Source: Actinomycetes bacterium (GTDB taxonomy: Bacteria; Actinomycetota; Acidimicrobiia; Acidimicrobiales; Bog-793). From it: DNA of 10,128 nucleotides. Numbering within the stretch: position 1 is the first letter of the stretch; each line of letters begins with the position of its first letter. A program made the position numbers and the translations under genes. The notes beneath the pieces were generated by a model. The model made no database searches and had not been told where the DNA came from. It saw only the letters and a list, made by a program, of their open reading frames with translations. Below are positions 1-5,385 of this stretch, piece after piece. The stretch covers positions 1 to 10,128 of the forward strand of contig JAKAOD010000071.1 in NCBI GenBank assembly GCA_021823365.1, in the 5' to 3' direction.

Positions 1-788
1 CCGTCGCCGGCTCGCCGCCGGCGGCACTTGTCGGCAAGGGGATCACCTTCGACGCCGGGGGCCTGTCGCTGAAGACCGGCACGTCGATGATGACGATGAA
101 GACCGACATGAGCGGTGCGGCGGCCGTGCTCGCAGCCCTCGTCGGCGTGTCGCGGCTCGGTATCGCGGTGCACGCGGTCGGCTGGATGGCCCTCACGGAG
201 AACATGCCCGGTGGTCGCGCGACGAAGCCCGGAGACGTGCTTCGCGCCCGGAACGGCAAGACTATCGAGGTGCTCAACACCGACGCCGAGGGCCGGCTCG
301 TCCTCGCCGACGCGCTGAGCCTTGCCACCGAGGAGTCGCCTGACGGCATCGTCGACCTCGCGACGTTGACCGGCGCCTGCGTCACGGCACTCGGGCGCCA
401 GGTCGCTGGGCTGATGGGCAACGACGACCGGATCGTGGCGGCGCTCGAGGCGGCCGGCCGGCGCGCCGGGGAGCCCGCGTGGCACCTCCCGCTCCCTGCC
501 GGCTACCGCCGGCAGATCGATTCCGAGGTCGCGGACATGAAGAACATCGGGACCCCAGGCGAGGCCGGGGCACTCGCCGCGGGCCTGCTACTGGAGGAGT
601 TCGTCGGGACGGCGCCCTGGGCGCACCTCGACATCGCCGGGCCGGCGCGCTCGGAGTCGGACAGCGGCTACCAGCGCAAGGGCGGCACCGGCTTCGGCGT
701 GCGTACACTTCTCGAGCTGCTCGCGCGCTACGAGCCGCTCGGCGGACGCGTCGAGGGCCTTCCCACCGGGACGGAGGTGCTGAGATGA
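1..788 (+). CDS. pepA: Leucyl aminopeptidase (M17 family), 3' part, truncated by window edge
   Basis: Cytosolic two-metal exopeptidase that removes N-terminal residues from peptides. The reading frame is open from base 3, and about 261 residues are visible, roughly the catalytic C-terminal half of a family usually near 480-500 aa; the N-terminus lies left of the window. Seen: GKGITFDAGG with the expected metal-ligand Lys (codon 36-38) and Asp (51-53), a following SLKTG with the catalytic-type Lys (72-74), KTDMSGAA with another ligand Asp (105-107), and the family signature NTDAEGRLVLADAL with Asp 282-284, Glu 288-290 and Arg 294-296. The end has the usual GYQRKGGTGFGVRTL tail. All expected active-site residues in the visible part are present, so it should be functional. 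Its TGA overlaps the next gene's ATG (ATGA at 785-788), suggesting translational coupling. Family assignment is secure. Confidence 0.96.
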   Translation, partial: VAGSPPAALVGKGITFDAGGLSLKTGTSMMTMKTDMSGAAAVLAALVGVSRLGIAVHAVGWMALTENMPGGRATKPGDVLRARNGKTIEVLNTDAEGRLVLADALSLATEESPDGIVDLATLTGACVTALGRQVAGLMGNDDRIVAALEAAGRRAGEPAWHLPLPAGYRRQIDSEVADMKNIGTPGEAGALAAGLLLEEFVGTAPWAHLDIAGPARSESDSGYQRKGGTGFGVRTLLELLARYEPLGGRVEGLPTGTEVLR

Positions 789-1588
789 CCGACCTCGGCG
801 ACGCGCCGCTCGAGCGGGCGATCGTCACCTCGCCGCCCTCGAGCCCGCTCACGCTCGCCGTCGACGTCGGCGGTACTGGCGTGAAGGCGTCCGTGCTCGA
901 CGCCGAAGGGCGCCTCGTGGCCGACAGGGTGCGGGTCCCGACGACCTACCCGCTCACGCCCGACGCGCTCGTCGAGTCCATCGTCGGGCTGGTCAAGCCG
1001 CTTCCGGCCTACGATCGCGCGTCGGTCGGCTTTCCCGGCGTCGTCCGCGACGGGCGCGTGCTCACCGCGCCGCACTTCGTCACCGAGCGCGGTCCTGGCT
1101 CGCCGGTGGCGGACTCGCTCCTGTCGGCATGGACCGGGTTCGAGCTCGGCCGGGCGCTCGGCGAGACGCTCGCGCGGCCGTGCCGCGTCGCCAACGACGC
1201 CGACCTCCAGGGTCTCGCCGTGATCTCCGGCAAGGGCCTCGAGCTCGTCGTCACGCTCGGGACGGGCGTCGGGACGGGGTTGTTCCGCGACGGGCGCGTC
1301 GCCCCGCACCTCGAGCTCGCGCACGCGCCGTTCCGGAAGGGCCAGACCTACAACGAGCAGCTCGGCGATGCCACCCTACAACGGGTCGGGCTGGGCAAGT
1401 GGCGCAAGAGGCTCGTCGAGGCGCTCGAGAACTTCCACGTCCTGTTGAACTTCGACCGCTGCTACATCGGAGGCGGCAACTCCCGCCACGCCGCGGGGCA
1501 CGTCGACGAGCGCTTCGTCATCGTCGACAACGTCGCCGGCATCCTCGGGGGCATCAAGCTCTGGGAGCACGGCGGGCACCTGATCTGA
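785..1588 (+). CDS. ROK-family glucokinase-like protein
   Basis: 267 aa. Seen: the phosphate-1 loop DVGGTGVK (residues 27-34), the substrate/catalytic motif ANDADLQGLA (Asp138 the likely base), the phosphate-2 loop TLGTGVGTGLF (157-167), a Glu-x2-His motif (177-180), and a late YIGGGNSRH segment near residue 230. This order is that of ROK sugar kinases, which phosphorylate glucose or related sugars with ATP or, in the actinobacterial polyphosphate glucokinase branch, polyphosphate. The Cys-rich zinc motif of many ROK repressors and kinases is absent, as in polyphosphate glucokinases, and there is no N-terminal DNA-binding domain, so it is a kinase rather than a repressor. Phosphate donor and sugar cannot be read from sequence, so no symbol is given. 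The ATG sits in the ATGA overlap with pepA. The stop is followed by a GC-rich hairpin and a convergent gene. Confidence 0.85.
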   Translation: MTDLGDAPLERAIVTSPPSSPLTLAVDVGGTGVKASVLDAEGRLVADRVRVPTTYPLTPDALVESIVGLVKPLPAYDRASVGFPGVVRDGRVLTAPHFVTERGPGSPVADSLLSAWTGFELGRALGETLARPCRVANDADLQGLAVISGKGLELVVTLGTGVGTGLFRDGRVAPHLELAHAPFRKGQTYNEQLGDATLQRVGLGKWRKRLVEALENFHVLLNFDRCYIGGGNSRHAAGHVDERFVIVDNVAGILGGIKLWEHGGHLI

Positions 1589-1597
1589 CCGCCCCGC

Positions 1598-1619
1598 GGC
1601 AGCCGACGCGTCGGCCGCC
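1598..1619. terminator. Candidate hairpin between convergent genes
   Basis: The 91-bp gap between the ROK gene and the convergent gene contains the perfect 14-bp palindrome GCCGACGCGTCGGC (1602-1615). It can be read as a 5-bp stem with a CGCG loop, extended by GGC/GCC after one mismatch. No U-tract follows on either strand, so an intrinsic terminator is only a possibility. Position between two stop codons is the main support. Confidence 0.3.
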
Positions 1620-1679
1620 CCGCACTGCCATGACCTCCGCGCCAGGCAGGCCCGGTGCGACGTCGCCGGTGCGCGCCCC

Positions 1680-2240
1680 CTACTCGCCGAGCCAGGCGGG
1701 GGCGGACTGGAGGAGGAACTTGCTCACCGCGAGCGCCCGGTCGAAGGCGTCGCAGAGCAGCTCCTCGCCGGCGAGCACCCGCGCCAGCGAGACGTTCTGG
1801 CGGGCGACGATCGTCAAGCGCCTCACGGGCGGGTCCGTCACCGAACCGAAGGAGTCGGTCGCCGAGATCTCGAGCGGGAGGTCGACGCCCCCGACCCCGG
1901 CGAGGTCGATCGCCAGGCGCAACAGGTCCGGGGGGTTCGGCAGCGGCGGGACTCCCCAGGTGAAGTTCAGGGGGAACGACCACTTGTCGGGAGGCTCGAC
2001 GTCGTCGGGGAGCGCGACGACCGCGTCCTCGAAGTCGAGGAGAGTGCGCGGGTCGACCTCGAGCGCGAGGTGCAGGTCGATCGGCCCCCCGCAGCCCTCC
2101 TCGGGGTGGAGATCGACCTCCCAGAACTGGCGGAGGGAGTAGGTCTCGACGAAATGCCGCTCGTCGTGGACGTGGAACCCGTGGTCGACCGCGTGGTCCT
2201 TGAGCTCGGCGACGTAGCCGGCGACGTCGATGACCGCCAT
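1680..2240 (-). CDS. Protein of unknown function, 186 aa
   Basis: I do not recognise the family. The predicted soluble protein has no signal peptide or membrane segment. It is acidic, rich in Asp, Leu and Pro, with an N-terminal part carrying several His (about residues 14-45), a single GCGG stretch, a central region with many aromatic residues (KWSFPLNFTWGVPPLPNPPDLL), and a C-terminal helical part ending SAPAWLGE. Coding is supported by steady G/C at third positions, a sensible amino-acid mix, and a start at ATG 2240 exactly 8 nt downstream of a TACACT -10 box. No Shine-Dalgarno lies at normal distance, which fits a leaderless mRNA. Longer in-frame starts further upstream would run into the divergent phosphatase and are rejected. 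It is divergent from the phosphatase and convergent with the ROK gene, so it is probably a single-gene transcript. Coding is fairly sure; function is unknown. Confidence 0.75.
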   Translation of the reverse strand: MAVIDVAGYVAELKDHAVDHGFHVHDERHFVETYSLRQFWEVDLHPEEGCGGPIDLHLALEVDPRTLLDFEDAVVALPDDVEPPDKWSFPLNFTWGVPPLPNPPDLLRLAIDLAGVGGVDLPLEISATDSFGSVTDPPVRRLTIVARQNVSLARVLAGEELLCDAFDRALAVSKFLLQSAPAWLGE

Positions 2241-2248
2241 CTGGCGCC

Positions 2249-2254
2249 AGTGTA
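2249..2254 (-). promoter_or_regulatory. Candidate -10 box (TACACT) of a leaderless promoter
   Basis: On the minus strand TACACT lies 8 nt before the ATG at 2240, the distance expected if transcription starts at or next to the start codon. It matches the actinobacterial TAnnnT pattern. No convincing -35 box is seen. Confidence 0.5.
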
Positions 2255-2299
2255 CGCACCACGACCTCCCGGCCGGGCTCCCGGGGGCGCCTGGGACGG

Positions 2300-2305
2300 T
2301 AGCCT
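2300..2305 (+). promoter_or_regulatory. Candidate -10 box (TAGCCT) of a leaderless promoter
   Basis: TAGCCT ends 8 nt before the GTG at 2314. The spacing equals that of the divergent box at 2249-2254, and no Shine-Dalgarno lies between box and start. The two boxes, 45 bp apart and on opposite strands, make this a compact divergent promoter region. No clear -35 box is seen. Confidence 0.5.
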
Positions 2306-2313
2306 CGCCCGCC

Positions 2314-3093
2314 GTGGACGCGGACGCGTTGCTCGCCACGCTCGGCGCCGCGGCGGTCGCCGTCGGCCGCGCCCTGTCCTCGCTCGAGGACTGGGGACCG
2401 GCCGGCACGCGCGACGGCCAGTACCGCAGCGACCTCGTGGCCGACGAGGCCGCCGTCGGGCCGCTCCTCGATGCGGGCCTCGGCGTGCTCAGCGAGGAGT
2501 CGGGGCTGCACTCGGCGGACCGCCCCCTGCTCGCCGTCCTCGACCCCGTCGACGGCTCGACGAACGCCTCGCGCCGCCTTCCGTGGTACGCGACGAGCAT
2601 CTGCGTGCTCGACGAGCTCGGGCCGCTCGCTGCGGTGGTGCTCAACCAGGCGACGGGGGCCCGCTACGATGCAGCACGAGGCGGCGGCGCCCGGCGGGAC
2701 GGCCTGCCGATCTCGCCGTCCGGGGCCCGGAGGCTGAGGGACTCGGTCATCGCCGTCTCCGGCTATCCCCGCCACTTCCTCGGATGGCGGCAGTACCGGG
2801 CGTTCGGCGCCATGGCGCTCGACCTCTGCTCGGTGGCCGAGGGTGCCTTCGACGGCTACGTCGACTGCGTCGACACGGCGCACGGCGGCCCGTGGGACTA
2901 CCTAGGCGGGCTGCTCGTCTGCGAGGAGGCGGGGGCGGTCGTCGCCGACGCGCGGGGCCGGCCCCTCGGCGGCCGTGAGCAGATCGTCGCCGGAGAGAGC
3001 TCTCCGCGGAGCCTCGTCGCCGGGGCCACGGACGAGCTGCTCGAGGAGCTCCTCGCGCAGCGGGCGCTCGTGCCCGGACCGTCGAGCGGGTAG
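2314..3093 (+). CDS. Inositol monophosphatase family phosphatase
   Basis: 259 aa, the normal size for the Mg2+/Li+-sensitive sugar-phosphate phosphatase fold. Seen: the metal-site SEES (Glu61), the main signature LDPVDGSTN (residues 76-84; Asp77 and Asp80 as metal ligands, Gly-Ser-Thr for phosphate), GGPWDYLGGLLVCEEAGAVV (about 191-210; Asp195 the third metal Asp), and a C-terminal helix. The family includes inositol-1-phosphatase, histidinol-phosphatase (HisN type) and FBPase-like members; the substrate cannot be decided here. GTG 2314 is chosen because it sits 8 nt after a TAGCCT box and begins the expected first helix. The in-frame ATG at 2230 would add 28 residues of low-complexity leader and overlap the divergent gene. 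The TAG stop is also the first half of the next gene's -10 box. All catalytic residues are present. Confidence 0.88.
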   Translation: MDADALLATLGAAAVAVGRALSSLEDWGPAGTRDGQYRSDLVADEAAVGPLLDAGLGVLSEESGLHSADRPLLAVLDPVDGSTNASRRLPWYATSICVLDELGPLAAVVLNQATGARYDAARGGGARRDGLPISPSGARRLRDSVIAVSGYPRHFLGWRQYRAFGAMALDLCSVAEGAFDGYVDCVDTAHGGPWDYLGGLLVCEEAGAVVADARGRPLGGREQIVAGESSPRSLVAGATDELLEELLAQRALVPGPSSG

Positions 3094-3096
3094 CGT
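3091..3096 (+). promoter_or_regulatory. Candidate -10 box (TAGCGT) overlapping a stop codon
   Basis: TAGCGT lies 6 nt before the GTG at 3103, the same leaderless layout as at 2300. Its first three bases are the TAG stop of the phosphatase gene. It may let the zinc-ribbon and lipoprotein genes be transcribed separately from the phosphatase. Read-through from upstream is equally possible given the 9-nt gap. Confidence 0.4.
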
Positions 3097-3102
3097 CCGC
3101 TC

Positions 3103-3855
3103 GTGGCCGAGCGGGAGGAGGGGCTCGTAGCCGGCGATGTGCGCTCCGGGATCGAGCAGCTCCTCGCCCTCCAGGAGGTGGACGTCCGCCTGGACCAGCT
3201 GCGGCACCGTCGGGAGCACCTGGACGAGCGTGCCGCGCTCGACGGGGCGACCGGGCGCATCGACGCGCTGGGCGTCGAGGAGCGGCGGGTCGCCGAGGAA
3301 CGTGCGGCGCTGCTCGCCCGCGAGTCCGAGCTCGAGAGCGAGACCGCCGCAGTCGTTGCCCGCGTCGCGGCGATCGAGGACCGGGCGCGACGCGGCGTCG
3401 CGAGCTCCTTCCGCGACCAGGAGGCGATGGCCCAGGAGGTCGAGGCGCTCGGACGACGGCGGGCGGCACTCGAATCGCTCGAGCTGGCGGTGCTCGAGCA
3501 GGGCGAGCCACTCGAGGCCGAGCTGGCAAGGATCGCAGCGGCGCGGGTGCCACTCGAGGCGGAGCTCGAGATCGCCCGCTCTGCCCTTGCCGCCGCCGAG
3601 GCTGAGGTCGACGCCGAGGCTGCCGGGTCGCTCGCGCGCCGTCGGGAGCTCGCGGAGGCCGTCCCCCCCGACCTCCTCGCCGAGTACGAACGGCTCCGCA
3701 CCCGCCTCGGGGGCGTGGGCGTCGCCCGGCTCGTCCGTGGCACATGCTCGGGCTGCCACCTCGCCCTGCCGGCGACCGAGGTCGACCGGCTGCGGCACGC
3801 CCCCGCGGCGGAGGTGGCCCACTGCGAGCAGTGCGGCCGGATCCTCGTCCCGTGA
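3103..3855 (+). CDS. Coiled-coil protein with C-terminal zinc ribbon (COG1579 type)
   Basis: 250 aa. Residues about 15-200 are almost entirely Glu/Ala/Leu/Arg-rich heptad-like sequence, expected to fold as a long antiparallel coiled-coil hairpin. The end holds two CxxC pairs, Cys215/Cys218 in GTCSGCHLALP and Cys241/Cys244 in HCEQCGRIL, forming a C4 zinc ribbon. This domain order and length match the widespread COG1579 family, annotated as predicted nucleic-acid-binding zinc-ribbon proteins. Its molecular role is not settled in most bacteria. It is presumably cytosolic because no signal peptide is present. The start is GTG 3103, 9 nt after the phosphatase stop and 6 nt after a TAGCGT box. The stop TGA overlaps the GTG of the following lipoprotein gene, so the two are probably translated in tandem. 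Confidence 0.85.
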   Translation: MAEREEGLVAGDVRSGIEQLLALQEVDVRLDQLRHRREHLDERAALDGATGRIDALGVEERRVAEERAALLARESELESETAAVVARVAAIEDRARRGVASSFRDQEAMAQEVEALGRRRAALESLELAVLEQGEPLEAELARIAAARVPLEAELEIARSALAAAEAEVDAEAAGSLARRRELAEAVPPDLLAEYERLRTRLGGVGVARLVRGTCSGCHLALPATEVDRLRHAPAAEVAHCEQCGRILVP

Positions 3856-4499
3856 GGCCGCCGGCGGCCCGGCGTGCCCGGCGCGAACGGCACCTCGGGC
3901 GCGCAGGGCGTACCCGGCACGTCCGCCTCGCCACCGGAGTGCTCGTCGCCGGCGTCGCCCTCCTCGCCTCGGCCTGCGGCGGAGCCGCGCATGCAAGGGG
4001 GACCGTGCCGGCCCCCGTGGCCAGCGCCGCGGGCGGCGTGGAACGTGTCACCTCGGGTCGTCCCCCGGGCGCTTCCGAGGCGCCCGCCCCGGCCAGGGAG
4101 AGCCCGGCGCTCTCGCTGCCGGCGGTCCGTGCGCGCTATCTCGCCGCCGTCGCCCCCGCGGAGGCCGCCTTCGCCAAGCTCTCCGGCGAGCTCGGGAGCC
4201 TCGGCCCGGCGGCGCCCGGCGACGCCGTCGACGCCGAGGTCCGGCCGGCTGCGGCGGCCATCGCCCGCGCGGCGCGCCGGCTCTACGAGCTCAGCCGCTC
4301 GGCGAGCGGGGTGCCGGCGCGGGACCTCTACGCCGTCGCGGTCGCCGACAACGCCGTCTGGCAGGGGCTCGAGGACCTCGCTTCTGGTGGGTCGAGCCGT
4401 TCCTTCGAGCTGTCGTCCTGGGAAGGCGCCTTCTCCCAGGCGCTGCGGCGGGCGAACGGCGCGGCCGCGGCGCTGCGCAAGGCCCTCGGGAGCCGCTGA
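3852..4499 (+). CDS. Putative lipoprotein, unknown function
   Basis: 215 aa. A hydrophobic segment (about residues 26-41) ends in LLASAC, a lipobox with Cys42 as the likely lipidated residue after signal peptidase II cleavage, followed by GGAA and a Ala/Pro/Ser-rich linker. The mature part (about 90-215) is helical, Ala-rich and ends in a short basic tail; I recognise no catalytic motif or family. It is predicted to be anchored on the outer face of the cytoplasmic membrane. The start is GTG 3852 inside a GTGA overlap with the zinc-ribbon gene. It gives an unusually long, Arg-rich n-region of about 25 residues, but the only later start (GTG at codon 30) would leave a signal peptide with no positive charge. 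A longer frame starting upstream inside the zinc-ribbon gene is rejected as a shadow. Confidence 0.72.
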   Translation: MRPPAARRARRERHLGRAGRTRHVRLATGVLVAGVALLASACGGAAHARGTVPAPVASAAGGVERVTSGRPPGASEAPAPARESPALSLPAVRARYLAAVAPAEAAFAKLSGELGSLGPAAPGDAVDAEVRPAAAAIARAARRLYELSRSASGVPARDLYAVAVADNAVWQGLEDLASGGSSRSFELSSWEGAFSQALRRANGAAAALRKALGSR

Positions 4500-4544
4500 G
4501 CACCGCGCACCGAGCGCTGGCGCGTGACGCCCGGCGGGCTCAGC
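4495..4544. terminator. Inverted repeat across convergent stop codons, possible bidirectional terminator
   Basis: The 40-bp gap between the lipoprotein gene and fdhD is bracketed by perfect 7-bp arms, GCTGAGC (4495-4501) and GCTCAGC (4538-4544), each containing the TGA stop of its gene. Inside, CGCGC (4504-4508) can pair with GCGCG (4520-4524). Together they could form a hairpin in both transcripts. No U-tract is present, so termination is inferred from position. Confidence 0.3.
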
Positions 4545-5385
4545 CCGGACGGATGCGCTCGGCGCCGCTGTAGACCTTGCAGCGGCCGTCGCGGAGGAAG
4601 CCGACGAGCGTGAGGCCGGCGTCGCGCGCGAGGTCGACGGCGAGGCTGCTCGGCGCCGAGACCGAGCAGAGGAACGGCACGCCGGCGGCGAGCGCCTTCT
4701 GCACGAGCTCGAAGCTGGAGCGTCCGCTGACGAGCACCGCGTGGTCCGAGAGCGGCAGGCGTCCCTGCAGCAGCGCCCAGCCGACGAGCTTGTCCATCGC
4801 GTTGTGCCGCCCGACGTCCTCGCGGGCCGCGACGAGCTCGCCGGCGGGACCGAACAGGCCCGAGGCGTGCAGCCCGCCCGTCGCCGCGAAGACCCGCTGG
4901 GCCGAGCGAAGCCGGTCCGGGAGGCTGCAGAGCGTCGAGGCGGGGATGACCGGACCCGGCAAGAGCGGCTTGCGGTCGAGCCGGGGCAGCGCGTCGAGCG
5001 ACGTCTTGCCGCAGACGCCGCACGCGCTCGTCAGGGAGAAGTGGCGCTCGAGGGGTGCGAGGTCGACACTGGCGCAGGGCGCGAGCTCGACGTTGACGAC
5101 GTCGAAGCGCTGCTCCTCGCCGGCGTCCTTCTCGACGCAGTAGGAGATGCGGCGGATGTCGCCGGCCCCGCCGATCACCCCCTCGGAGAGGAGGAACCCC
5201 GCGGCGAGCTCGAAGTCCGCGCCGGGGGTCCGCATGGTCACCGCGACGGGAAGCCGGCGTCTTCCCGTCGTGAGGCGGATCTCGAGGGGCTCCTCCGTCG
5301 CCAGGAGGTCCTCGCCCGCGGAGGAGCTGCCGCGGCCGTAGGCGATCGCCGTCGTCGTCGTCGTGGCGCCGGGGCGGGCGCTCAC
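4540..5385 (-). CDS. fdhD: FdhD, sulfurtransferase needed for formate dehydrogenase activity
   Basis: 281 aa. FdhD takes sulfur from the IscS desulfurase and delivers it to the bis-MGD molybdenum cofactor before insertion into formate dehydrogenase. Seen: EEPLEIRL, the family hallmark RTPGADFELAAGFLLSEGVI (about residues 52-71), the sulfur-relay CGVC (Cys122/Cys125), ATGGLHASGLF, EDVGRHNAMDKLVG, and GRSSFELVQKAL; all are at typical places and the length is normal. The start is GTG 5385, chosen because it forms a GTGA overlap with the stop of the upstream oxidoreductase, implying translational coupling. A longer frame running back to 5811 is the shadow of that gene. Five ACG codons in a row (Thr8-Thr12) form a small trinucleotide repeat near the N-terminus, which may vary in length without changing frame. 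Confidence 0.95.
   Translation of the reverse strand: MSARPGATTTTTAIAYGRGSSSAGEDLLATEEPLEIRLTTGRRRLPVAVTMRTPGADFELAAGFLLSEGVIGGAGDIRRISYCVEKDAGEEQRFDVVNVELAPCASVDLAPLERHFSLTSACGVCGKTSLDALPRLDRKPLLPGPVIPASTLCSLPDRLRSAQRVFAATGGLHASGLFGPAGELVAAREDVGRHNAMDKLVGWALLQGRLPLSDHAVLVSGRSSFELVQKALAAGVPFLCSVSAPSSLAVDLARDAGLTLVGFLRDGRCKVYSGAERIRPG

Noticed and set aside
2230..2313. Longer N-terminus for the inositol-monophosphatase-family protein from ATG 2230.
   Set aside because: It would overlap the divergent gene and its promoter, and adds residues outside the fold; GTG 2314 fits the -10 spacing.
5351..5365. Trinucleotide repeat (five ACG codons on the minus strand) as a phase-variation site.
   Set aside because: Changes in whole triplets keep the frame of fdhD, and the tract is short; noted in the gene entry only.
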